A stretch of DNA of 64,000 nt from an uncultured Coriobacteriaceae bacterium. GTDB lineage: Bacteria; Actinomycetota; Coriobacteriia; Coriobacteriales; Atopobiaceae. The stretch's first letter is position 1. Every line of letters starts with the position of its first letter. This document shows, piece by piece, positions 1 through 7,643 of this stretch. The notes under the pieces are model-generated. The model was not told the origin of the DNA, ran no database searches, and was given only the letters and a program-made list of their open reading frames with translations. A program made the translations under genes and the position numbers. The stretch spans positions 60,478-124,477 of the forward strand of contig CADAUA010000004.1 in the NCBI GenBank assembly GCA_902791035.1, written 5' to 3'.

Positions 1-1855
1 GGCACTCCTCCGCCTGCGAGAAGACCTCGTCCACCACCGAGGCTCCCGAGGGCTTGGCGGGCAACGCGGTGGGCAGGCCCTTGTCTCCAGTGCCCCTGGG
101 GTCCTTGGCGCCCTTGTTTCCCTCCGTTTCCTGCGGGGTTGCGTGGCCATCGCGGTAGAGGATGTCCCTCACCATGAGCTTGGCCTTGGTGCGGCCCTGC
201 CAGGTCTCGCAGACCGCCTCGAACACGAGGTCCACGGCACCGTCGCAGTCCGCGGCCCGCTCGATGTCGGGAGCCCGGAACATGATGGCCGGCACCCCGC
301 TCACGCCATCCGTGGCATAGAAGCGCAGGTGGGACCCATCGGCACCCACCCTGGCGCGGTCGCGCATGCATACGCCGCGAGCCGCGAGCAGGGGGCGCTT
401 GTTGCCCTGGCCAAAGGGCTGGAGGCGCTCAAGCTCGTCGAGGGAGGCCACGCTTATCTCTCCCAGACCCACGATGGCCGCGACCTCCCCGCGGTCCTCG
501 AACTGCTCGGCAGGAAGCTCGGCCAGGACGGCACTCAGGCGGTCGCGGAACTCGTCGAGCCGGGCCGCCTCGCAGGTCACACCCACGGCACCCGCATGCC
601 CGCCAAAGCGCACCAGCACGTCCGCGCACTGCTCGACCGCATGGAAGAGGTCCACCGACCCCACCGACCGGCCGGACCCGCGCGCCATGCCGTCCGCGAT
701 GGTAAAGAGGATGCAGGGCACGTGGTAGCGGTTGGTTATGCGGGAAGCCACGATGCCCTTGACGCCCTCGTGCCAGCCCTCGCCGCCCACCACGATCACG
801 CGGCCACCGTCGTAGGTCTCACGCACCTTGGCTAGGGCCTCCTCGGTGAGGGCGGCCTCGATCTGGCGACGCTCGGTGTTCGTCTCCTCCAGCCTGCCGG
901 CGAGCACGGCCGCCTCGGCGGGGTCCTCCGTGAGCAGGAGGTCGAGCGCCACCTCGGTCGTGCCCATGCGCCCGGCCGCGTTGAGCCGCGGGATGAGGGA
1001 GAAGGGCAGGCTGTCGGCCGTGACCTGCGCCAGGTCCTGGCCGGCCGTGGCAGCAAGCGCCACGAGGCCGGGACGCGAGGTGCGTCGCATCTGCACGATG
1101 CCGGCAGACACGAGCGCGCGGTTCTCGCCGGTAAGGAGCATCATGTCGGAGAGGGTGCCGAGCGTGGCCACGTCCAGGTAGTCGAGCCAGAGGTCGGGCA
1201 TCCCCATGCGGGCCCCGAGCACGCAGACCAGCTTGAGGGCCACGCCGGCCCCCGCGAGCTCCCGTGAAGGACAAGCCCCCACCACCTTGGGGTCCGCCAC
1301 GGGAACGCCCGTGGGCACGTCCTGGCCCGGCTCGTGGTGGTCGGTGACCACGACGTCTATGCCCTGCGCACGAAGGACCGAGACCTCCTCGGCCGCAGAG
1401 ATGCCGTTGTCCACCGTGACCACCAGGTCGGGCCTGCAGGAGCCGAGCACCCGGTCGAAGGCCGCCTTGGAGAGGCCGTAGCCCTCGCCGAAGCGGCGGG
1501 GTATGAAGGGGTGCGCATGCCCGCCCAGGCGCCTGAGGGCCAGGGTGAGTAGGCAAGTGGCGCTCAGGCCATCCACGTCGAAGTCGCCGAACACCACGAT
1601 CTGCTCGCCTGCACGCAGGGCCCGCTCCACGCGGTCAGCAGCCTCCCCCATCCCGGGGATGCAGAGGGGGTCTGCCCAGTCACGCGCCAGGGAGGGTGCC
1701 AGGAAGTCGCGCGCGTCCGCGACTGTGGCGACCCCTCTCGACACGAGGACGCGCGCCACCAGAGGTGACACCCCGAGCTCCCGCACGAGGGTGGACTCGA
1801 CAGCTGGATCGCGCGGGACGACCCGCCAGCGTCTGCTCTCCCGGAGGCCAGGCAT
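1..1855 (-). CDS. recJ: Single-stranded-DNA-specific exonuclease RecJ (3' end outside the window)
   Basis: RecJ degrades single-stranded DNA 5' to 3' in recombination and repair. The frame is open from an ATG at 1855 to the window edge (618 codons seen, no stop). Visible family motifs are DFDVDG at residues 91-96 (metal-binding motif I), VTVDNGIS near 147-153, TDHHEPGQ with DHH at 172-174, then the DHHA1 signatures GWHEGVKGIVASRI and GGHAGAVG, followed by an OB-fold-like region and a low-complexity Pro/Lys/Gly tail. The usual GT-[AI]-D motif reads GTLSD. The ATG lies 3 bases after the secF stop, so it is translationally coupled as the last gene of secD-secF-recJ. The C-terminal end cannot be judged. 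Confidence 0.95.
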   Translation of the reverse strand, partial: MPGLRESRRWRVVPRDPAVESTLVRELGVSPLVARVLVSRGVATVADARDFLAPSLARDWADPLCIPGMGEAADRVERALRAGEQIVVFGDFDVDGLSATCLLTLALRRLGGHAHPFIPRRFGEGYGLSKAAFDRVLGSCRPDLVVTVDNGISAAEEVSVLRAQGIDVVVTDHHEPGQDVPTGVPVADPKVVGACPSRELAGAGVALKLVCVLGARMGMPDLWLDYLDVATLGTLSDMMLLTGENRALVSAGIVQMRRTSRPGLVALAATAGQDLAQVTADSLPFSLIPRLNAAGRMGTTEVALDLLLTEDPAEAAVLAGRLEETNTERRQIEAALTEEALAKVRETYDGGRVIVVGGEGWHEGVKGIVASRITNRYHVPCILFTIADGMARGSGRSVGSVDLFHAVEQCADVLVRFGGHAGAVGVTCEAARLDEFRDRLSAVLAELPAEQFEDRGEVAAIVGLGEISVASLDELERLQPFGQGNKRPLLAARGVCMRDRARVGADGSHLRFYATDGVSGVPAIMFRAPDIERAADCDGAVDLVFEAVCETWQGRTKAKLMVRDILYRDGHATPQETEGNKGAKDPRGTGDKGLPTALPAKPSGASVVDEVFSQAEEC

Positions 1856-1858
1856 CCC

Positions 1859-2809
1859 CTACTCGCCCGCCGCCGGCTGAGCGGCCCCCTTGCCATAGCG
1901 CTGCTCGAGCTTGGCCCACCTGTCTTCGCGGGTCTTCCACATGGCCAGGAGCGGGCTTGCCACGGCGAAGCTGGAGTAGGTGCCTAGGAGCTCGCCCACC
2001 AGCATCGCGAAGGCGAAGTCCTTGAGGGTGGCACCGCCCATGAGCAGCATGCAGACGACGGGGACGATGGTCACGATGGTCGTGTTTATGGAGCGGACGA
2101 TGACCTCGTTAATAGAGAAGTTGCAGATCTGGTAGTAGGTCCTGTGGACGCCGTCGTGCAGCTGCTTGGCGTTCTCGTCCATGCGGTTGAACTCCACCAC
2201 CGTGTCGTAGAGCGAGTAGCCCATGATGGTGAGGAGGGCTGCCACGACGTTGGGCGATATGGGGATCTGGAACCAGGCGTAGATGCCCAGCGTGATCACC
2301 AGGTCGTGGATGAGCGCCACCACGGCGGTGATGGACATCTTGAACTCGTAGCGGACCGACACGTAGACGATGATCGCCGCGATGGCCACAAGGAAGGCCA
2401 GGGCGGAGGACCGCGTGATGTCGGCACCCCAGTCGGGACCTATGGTCGTGACCGTGTAGGACTCCGTGGTGAGGCCGAGCTTCTCGGCAGTGGCCGCGGC
2501 ATGCTGGTTGGCCAGGGTGGGGTCGGTGGTGTCCGAGCGCACGAGGAAGCCGTTCTGGCCCTCGGTCACGGCCGTCTGGACCGTGGCGGAGCCCTCGTCC
2601 GCCTGCGTGAGGGCATCCCTCATCTGCTCGATGGTAATGTCCCCGGTGTCGCGGAAGTCGATCTCGGTGCCACCCTGGAACTCGATGCCGAACACGAGGC
2701 CGCGCACCACGAGGCCCACGATGGAAAGGACGACCAGCACCAGAGAGACCGTGAGGAACTGCTTGCGATGCGGGATGAAGGGAATCTCGAACGAGAAGTG
2801 GCTACGCAC
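1859..2809 (-). CDS. secF: Protein translocase subunit SecF
   Basis: This is the RND-type partner of SecD, which uses the proton gradient to help pull proteins out of the SecYEG channel. There are six predicted membrane segments. A first helix just after the N-terminus is followed by the periplasmic-side EFQGGTEIDF (equivalent to the DFTGG motif), then the MGYSLYDTVVEFNR segment and SINTTIVTIVPVV, as in other SecF proteins. The start is chosen as GTG at 2809, with AAGGGTGG a normal distance upstream. An in-frame GTG at 2818 is also possible. Either start overlaps the end of secD, so the two are translationally coupled. Length is about 316 residues, typical for the family. Confidence 0.95.
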   Translation of the reverse strand: MRSHFSFEIPFIPHRKQFLTVSLVLVVLSIVGLVVRGLVFGIEFQGGTEIDFRDTGDITIEQMRDALTQADEGSATVQTAVTEGQNGFLVRSDTTDPTLANQHAAATAEKLGLTTESYTVTTIGPDWGADITRSSALAFLVAIAAIIVYVSVRYEFKMSITAVVALIHDLVITLGIYAWFQIPISPNVVAALLTIMGYSLYDTVVEFNRMDENAKQLHDGVHRTYYQICNFSINEVIVRSINTTIVTIVPVVCMLLMGGATLKDFAFAMLVGELLGTYSSFAVASPLLAMWKTREDRWAKLEQRYGKGAAQPAAGE

Positions 2810-4331
2810 GGGACTCACCACCCTTCGAGACGCGCGTGACGGTGGTAGGACCCGCCACCTTGGAGGTACCAGTGGTCTTGCCCTCGCCCTCGGCCAGGTC
2901 CTGGTCGATGCCCCAGAACTTGGGGTGGCGCTGGATGGTGCCAAGCGCCAGGAGACGGAGCGCCGGTGCCTTGAAGCCGAACATGGTCACGATGTCGCAG
3001 AGCACGCCCAGTGCCAGCGTGAGGCCAAAGCCCTTGACGGGGCCCACGGCCACGAAGAAGAGCGCCAGTGCCGTGACGAGCGTGACGATGTCGGCGTCGA
3101 GCGACGTGCGGATGCCGTGCTTGGCACCGCTCACCGAGGCGTTCTTGGGCGTGCGGCCCATACGGATCTCCTCGCGGAATCGCTCCAGCACGAGGATCGA
3201 CGAGTCGGCCGCGGAACCCGTGGTGAGGACCATGCCCGCAAGGCCCGGCAGCGTGAGCGCAAAGAGGCCGTTCGCGGAGAGGAGGGCGAGAAGGCCCAGG
3301 TAGATGACCGCAAAGACGGCGAGCGACCCCAGGGTGAGAAGCCCCAGGCCACGATAGAAGACGAAGAGATAGCAGATGACGACCGCCATGCCCACCACGA
3401 GGGCGAGCACACCCGCGGTGAGGGAGTCCTGACCCAGCGTGGGGCCGACCACACGGCTCTCGGAATAGGTGAGAGTGACAGGCAGAGAGCCGGAGTCGAG
3501 GACCGTCTTGAGGGCCTTGGCCTCGTCGAGCGTGAAGGGGCTGGAGCTGCCGCCGGAGATGGACACCTGGCCGCCCGTGATGGGCTCGTTCACCACCGGC
3601 GCGGAGTTGACCACGCCGTCGAGCACGATGGCTATCTGACCGTGCGTGGGCGCGAGCTCGGTGGTCACGTCGCCAAAGATCTTGGCCCCCTCGTCCGTGA
3701 GCGAGAGGTTGACCACATAGGCACCTGCGGAGGAGGACTGCGCCACCTGGCAGCTCTTGATGTAGGAGCCGTCCATGAAGGCCGTGTAGGTCCCCTCCTT
3801 GAGCTCGACCCCGTCGGTCCCGCCGACGGAGATCTTCGCGAGGGCTTCGGCATCGCCTATCTCGTCCAGGCGGACGAACTCCAGGTGGCCGGTACGGCCT
3901 ATCGTCTCGACTGCGGACTCCGCGTCCGTGGCTCCCGGGATCTGCACCAGGATGGAGTTGGAGCCCTGCTGCTGCACCGTGGCCTCGGAGGCACCGAGGG
4001 CGTTCACACGGTTCTGCACGATGGAGGTGGCGGTGGCCATGTCCGAGGAGCTCGGCTGGCTGCCATCGGACTTGGTAGCCGTGAGGATCACCGACACGCC
4101 GCCCTGGATGTCCAGGCCCTGGGTGATCTTCTCGCCAAGGGGCGTGAAGCCGATGACACAGGCCACGCAGAGTGCGAGCACCGCCACGAGGGCGCCCACG
4201 TAGCTGCGCGCGGGGCCCTGGATCGAGGCCCCCCTGGGCTTGGGTGCGGCTTTCTTGGCCTGGGACTTGGTCATCTCGTCCCAACGGTCCATGCCCGTCT
4301 TCCGGGCGTCTGACGACTCCTTCTTAGCCAT
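2802..4331 (-). CDS. secD: Protein translocase subunit SecD
   Basis: This is the larger RND-type subunit of the SecDF export motor. It has an N-terminal membrane helix after a Lys-rich start, QGLDIQGGVSV at the head of the large external domain, then a C-terminal five-helix block with LPGLAGMVLTTGSAADSSIL and ERFREEIRMG, all typical of SecD. I start at the ATG at 4331, which has GGAAGG 8 bases upstream; an in-frame ATG 45 bases further out has no such site. Length is 509 residues. It is the first gene of a secD-secF-recJ operon. No yajC is seen beside it. The 125 bp upstream should hold the promoter, but I could not pick it out. Confidence 0.95.
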   Translation of the reverse strand: MAKKESSDARKTGMDRWDEMTKSQAKKAAPKPRGASIQGPARSYVGALVAVLALCVACVIGFTPLGEKITQGLDIQGGVSVILTATKSDGSQPSSSDMATATSIVQNRVNALGASEATVQQQGSNSILVQIPGATDAESAVETIGRTGHLEFVRLDEIGDAEALAKISVGGTDGVELKEGTYTAFMDGSYIKSCQVAQSSSAGAYVVNLSLTDEGAKIFGDVTTELAPTHGQIAIVLDGVVNSAPVVNEPITGGQVSISGGSSSPFTLDEAKALKTVLDSGSLPVTLTYSESRVVGPTLGQDSLTAGVLALVVGMAVVICYLFVFYRGLGLLTLGSLAVFAVIYLGLLALLSANGLFALTLPGLAGMVLTTGSAADSSILVLERFREEIRMGRTPKNASVSGAKHGIRTSLDADIVTLVTALALFFVAVGPVKGFGLTLALGVLCDIVTMFGFKAPALRLLALGTIQRHPKFWGIDQDLAEGEGKTTGTSKVAGPTTVTRVSKGGESRA

Positions 4332-4502
4332 AGGCTGGCCTTCCGTTATGTGGCAGACGGCCAGGCCGTCCGCCATGGGGCGCCATGCGTCCCCGCGTGT
4401 TTAACCCGTCCAGTCTAGCACGGACAGACGCGCGGTCGACGGACGTGTCGCTTCCGTTGGCTGGCCATGGCGCACAAATGCCCCAGCGGCCGGAGCATCT
4501 AG

Positions 4503-5303
4503 CTAGAAACGCAGGGAGAGGCAGGTGATGCTGCCGTCTATCTTGCGGAACTCGCTCATCTCCACAGTGATGACGTCATAGCCGTAGCGGCGGCCCCACG
4601 CCTCGAGCTGCGCCTGCACCACGGGATAGCCCGCCGCCATGATGACCTTGTCGTTTATCCGCACGCAGTCGGCGCCGTAAGCCTCCTCGTCGGGCACCTC
4701 GAACACCTGGGCAAACTGCCCCCGGCGATAGGCGCGAGCGGTCCGGAACTCGCCGCTCACCAGGAGGTTCCCGTCCTCTACGTAGGTCCCGCCGGTCTTG
4801 AGGTGGAGGATGTGCTCGACGGGTACCTGCTCGGCCGTCATGCCCCACGCAGCCAGATGCGACGCGAACTGGCGGAAGCCCTCGTCGTTGGTGCGCTTGG
4901 AGCGGCCCACGTAGTAATGGTCGTCGACCATCATCACGTCGCCACCCTCCAGCGTGCCCGGCGCCTCGATGCGACGGATCTGGTCGTCCGCAAAGAACTC
5001 GCGCAGGGTAGGCTCCATGAGGGCGGCCTCGTCGTGGCGGGAGGCGGTGGCGGGAAGGTCGATGATCGCGCCCTTGGGCGTGACCACCGCGGTGTCCTCC
5101 ACGAACACGCTGTCTGGGTAGGCCTCGAGGGCCGGGAGGACCGTGACCTCGAGACCGGCCTCCTGCAGGGCGCCCACATAGGCGTCGTGCTGGGCAAGGG
5201 CGCGCCCGTATTCGGGCCTGCCCAGCTCAGGGGAGGTGGTGATGCCATCGATGACGGAGCGTGCCGGTCGGCGGACGATGGCGTGTGTGAAGTTGCTTGC
5301 CAT
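4503..5303 (-). CDS. Dimethylargininase / arginine-deiminase-fold hydrolase
   Basis: This is a guanidino-group-modifying enzyme of the amidinotransferase fold. Its closest match by length (266 residues) and motifs is N-omega,N-omega-dimethylarginine dimethylaminohydrolase, which releases citrulline and dimethylamine from methylated arginine; true arginine deiminases are about 400 residues. Visible motifs are FVEDTAVV, LEGGDVMMV (Glu-Gly-Gly-Asp), HLKTGG with the likely catalytic His, and a C-terminal SITCLSLRF with the likely nucleophile Cys261. The start at 5303 has GGGAG just upstream; a longer frame to 5405 lacks a site. It stands alone, with no arginine-pathway neighbours, so the physiological substrate is open. 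The 5' side carries three tandem GTGCGCGGG units (about 5337-5365). Confidence 0.8.
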   Translation of the reverse strand: MASNFTHAIVRRPARSVIDGITTSPELGRPEYGRALAQHDAYVGALQEAGLEVTVLPALEAYPDSVFVEDTAVVTPKGAIIDLPATASRHDEAALMEPTLREFFADDQIRRIEAPGTLEGGDVMMVDDHYYVGRSKRTNDEGFRQFASHLAAWGMTAEQVPVEHILHLKTGGTYVEDGNLLVSGEFRTARAYRRGQFAQVFEVPDEEAYGADCVRINDKVIMAAGYPVVQAQLEAWGRRYGYDVITVEMSEFRKIDGSITCLSLRF

Positions 5304-5509
5304 GATGGGCTCCCATCGTTGGGATGCGGGTACAGGTGCGCGGGTGCGCGGGTGCGCGGGTACAGTATGACGCCCGCGGCAAACAAGGACGGTCCCTTCG
5401 CGCATCGGTTACCTGCCGGTAGCACCTTGCTGCAGGGACCTGACGGGCGGCCGTCTGCAGGATGGTCGCCCGCTGGTGGGGAGGCCGTGAATGGGACTCA
5501 TCGCGGGAA

Positions 5510-5806
5510 GTGACGTTTGTGACGCAGACCTGCACGTCTGCAACGCGAACTTGCACGTCAGCCCCGCGAACCTGCACGTTTGCCCGCCGCCGGCGCCCGT
5601 TTGCGGCGCACAAATGGGCTCCCGCCGCGGAAGCCCTTATGCCCCGCGGACCTGCACGTTTGCTCCGCACTTGTGCACGTTTGCTACGCGAACTTGCACG
5701 TCAGCTCCGCGAACCTGCACGTTTGCCCGCCGCCGGAGCCCGTTTGCGGCGCACAAATGGGCTCCCGCCGCGGAAGCCCTTATGCCCGCCGCTGGTGCAC
5801 GTTTGT
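5510..5806. repeat. Family A repeat locus 1: 21-bp phased half-sites with two 25-bp hairpin cores
   Basis: This fills the gap between the dimethylargininase gene and the end of tgt. Half-sites of the TGCACGTTTGC type start at 5510, 5531, 5552 and 5573 and lead at the same 21-bp step into an inverted repeat at 5595-5619 (arms GCCCGTTTG and CAAATGGGC, 7-bp loop). A second run starts at 5653, 5674, 5695 and 5716 and leads into a second core at 5738-5762. Segments 5543-5644 and 5686-5787 are near-identical 102-bp copies. Several frames are open only because 21 is a multiple of three; none has a convincing start site, so I read it as non-coding. Confidence 0.85.
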
Positions 5807-5826
5807 GGCCCGCTCCTACCCGGCCC

Positions 5827-6975
5827 CTACCAGTCCTTTGCTGCGGGAGAGTCCGCGAAGCGTGCCGCGAACTCCGCGTAACGGCCCTCGATGATGGCCT
5901 CGCGCGCCCTGCGCATGAGGTCCAGGAGGTAGTACACGTTGTGCAGCGAGACGAGCGTGGCTCCCACCATCTCGTTCTGGCGCACCAGGTGGTGCAGGTA
6001 GGCCCGGCTGTAGCCCGCACGGCACACGGGGCAGGTGCACTCGGGGTCCAGCGGCCCCGCGTCGTGCACGAAGCGCGCGTGCCGTAGGTTGAGCCTGCCC
6101 TCGCTCGAGAAGGCCGTACCCGTACGACCCGTGCGCGTAGGGAGCACGCAATCGAACATGTCGATACCGCAGGCGACACCCCGCACCAGCGTGGCCGGGT
6201 TGCCCACACCCATGAGGTAGCGGGGCTTGTCGTGCGGCATCTCCTGAGAGACCAGGGGCTCGAGCGTCTCGAACATGACCTCGTGGTCCTCGCCCACCGA
6301 GTAGCCCCCGATTCCGAAGCCCGGGAAGTCGCCGGCGTCGAGCAGGTGCCGCAGCGACCTCAGACGCAGGTCCCAGTGCATCCCTCCCTGCACGATGCCA
6401 AAGAGCGCCTGGTCAGGTCGGGTGTGCGCTGCGAGGCAACGCTCCGCCCAGAGGGCGGAGAGCTCCACCGACCGTTCGACCTTCTCGCGAGGCGCGGGAT
6501 AACCCACGCACTGGTCGAGCTGCATGCAGATGTCTGAGCCCAGGTTCTGGGCGATGGCCATGTTCTCCTCGGGGGTCCACTCGATCCAACGGCCATCGTA
6601 GTCGACGGCCCGGAAGCGCACGCCGTCGCGAGAGAGCCTGAAGAACTCCTCGTGCGAGAAGGCCTGGAAGCCGCCCGAGTCGGTGAGGATGGGATGCGGC
6701 CAGCGCATGAAGCCGTGCAGGCCCCCGAGCTCGGCCACCAGCGCGTCGCCGGGACGCATGGCCAAGTGGTAGGTGTTTGCCAGGATTATCTTGGCACCCA
6801 CCTCCTCGAGCTGCGGCACCGTGATGCCCTTGACCGTGCCCTTGGTGCCCACCGGCATGAATATGGGCGTGGGCACGTCGCCATGGGGTGTGTGGAGCAC
6901 GCCCGCCCGCGCGTGCGTTCCGGGGTCTTCCGCCACGATGTCGTAGGTGAACCAGCGCTTCTCGTCCGTTGCCAA
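5827..6975 (-). CDS. tgt: Queuine/preQ1 tRNA-guanine transglycosylase
   Basis: Tgt swaps guanine-34 of GUN-anticodon tRNAs for preQ1 on the way to queuosine. Seen here are LTDSGGFQAFS (substrate pocket, with the first Asp), IVQGGMHWDLR, YLMGVGNP, FDCVLPTRTGRTGTAFS around the nucleophilic Asp (TRTGRTG where many have TRNGRNG), and the zinc site CTCPVC plus YLHHL. The frame is open well upstream, but a TTG at 6975 with GGAGG 5 bases upstream gives MATDEKRWFTYDIV and 382 residues, the family length; I take this as the start. queA and queH lie 2-5 kb away, so queuosine genes are clustered but not one operon. Confidence 0.93.
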   Translation of the reverse strand: MATDEKRWFTYDIVAEDPGTHARAGVLHTPHGDVPTPIFMPVGTKGTVKGITVPQLEEVGAKIILANTYHLAMRPGDALVAELGGLHGFMRWPHPILTDSGGFQAFSHEEFFRLSRDGVRFRAVDYDGRWIEWTPEENMAIAQNLGSDICMQLDQCVGYPAPREKVERSVELSALWAERCLAAHTRPDQALFGIVQGGMHWDLRLRSLRHLLDAGDFPGFGIGGYSVGEDHEVMFETLEPLVSQEMPHDKPRYLMGVGNPATLVRGVACGIDMFDCVLPTRTGRTGTAFSSEGRLNLRHARFVHDAGPLDPECTCPVCRAGYSRAYLHHLVRQNEMVGATLVSLHNVYYLLDLMRRAREAIIEGRYAEFAARFADSPAAKDW

Positions 6976-7013
6976 GCTTCCTCCCAGTGCCCGTGGCCGG
7001 AGGCCCTTCGAGC

Positions 7014-7080
7014 GGGCATCAGGGGAGTACCCCCCTCTGCCCAGCCTACCGGGCATCAGGGGAGTACCCCCCTCTGCCCA
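7014..7080. repeat. Two identical 30-bp hairpin repeats, 37 bp apart
   Basis: Copies at 7014-7043 and 7051-7080 are identical. Each begins GGGCATCAGGGG and ends CCCCCCTCTGCCCA, so it can fold with GGGCA/TGCCC and AGGGG/CCCCT arms. They sit in the leader of tgt, downstream of the ptsH terminator. Their role is unknown; they could be paired operator sites or a small mobile repeat. Confidence 0.7.
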
Positions 7081-7098
7081 CGTGCCTCCAAGTCCTAC

Positions 7099-7128
7099 AA
7101 AAAAGGCCCGGCGCCGGGGCGTCGGGCC
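7099..7128 (-). terminator. Rho-independent terminator of ptsH
   Basis: Read on the minus strand, a GC-rich self-complementary segment (7105-7128, GGCCCGACGC...GCGCCGGGCC) is followed directly by six T (7099-7104). It begins about 22 bases after the ptsH stop, so it ends that transcript and insulates tgt. Confidence 0.85.
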
Positions 7129-7150
7129 ACAAGTGCATGATAGACCTAAG

Positions 7151-7426
7151 CTACTCGCCGAAGCCGGAGTCAACGAGGGCAACGAGGGCGTCGAGGGCAG
7201 CCTGCTCCTCGGGGCCGTCGCAGGCGATCTCGATCTTGGTGCCGGTGCCGAGGCCAGCGGCCAGGATCATCATGATCGACTTGGCGTTGACAGGGGCGGT
7301 GTCCTTGTCGACGTTCTTGATGGTGACGTTGGTGTTGGCGTACTTCTTGGCCTCGGTCACGAAGACGGACGCGGGACGCGCGTGAAGGCCGGTGGCGTTG
7401 ACGATCGTAGTCTGCTTGGAAACCAT
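7151..7426 (-). CDS. ptsH: Phosphocarrier protein HPr
   Basis: This is the small cytoplasmic phosphocarrier that takes phosphate from enzyme I and passes it to sugar-specific EIIA domains. GLHARPA carries the active His15, and NAKSIMMIL carries the regulatory serine (Ser50 here, the counterpart of Ser46), so HPr-kinase-type regulation is possible. At 91 residues it is of standard length. The ATG has AAGGGGAG 5 bases upstream. It is transcribed alone, with its own terminator and a likely promoter about 80 bp upstream; no enzyme I gene is adjacent. Confidence 0.95.
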   Translation of the reverse strand: MVSKQTTIVNATGLHARPASVFVTEAKKYANTNVTIKNVDKDTAPVNAKSIMMILAAGLGTGTKIEIACDGPEEQAALDALVALVDSGFGE

Positions 7427-7506
7427 GTGGACTCCCCTTCTTGTACTTGCCCGACGCCAAGGACCTCTCCCTTGGGAAGCGACGGGATGTAACCCAACAT
7501 ATGCAG

Positions 7507-7512
7507 ACTATA
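7507..7512 (-). promoter_or_regulatory. Probable -10 element of ptsH (TATAGT)
   Basis: TATAGT on the minus strand, about 80 bp upstream of the ptsH start codon. No good -35 hexamer is seen at 16-18 bp, so this is a tentative call. Confidence 0.4.
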
Positions 7513-7643
7513 CCCCATGAAACCCCGCTGGTGCCACTTTCCGTTCGAACACGATGAATTATTGGGGCAAGCGTGCCGTCTGCGGCAAAATGGGTGCCGG
7601 ACACAGCCGGATGGGGCAGGGGCCGCAATCGAGAGGAGCCGTC

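Noticed and set aside
2466..4313. 615-codon frame on the plus strand opposite secD and secF
   Set aside because: His/Glu/Arg-rich shadow of high-GC coding sequence; secD and secF on the other strand are unmistakable.
4332..4502. tRNA or small RNA gene between secD and the dimethylargininase gene
   Set aside because: No T-arm consensus or cloverleaf could be built there or in the other gene-free gaps I scanned.
7014..7080. preQ1 riboswitch upstream of tgt
   Set aside because: The segment is a pair of identical G/C-rich hairpins without the small A-rich pseudoknot pattern of known preQ1 aptamers.
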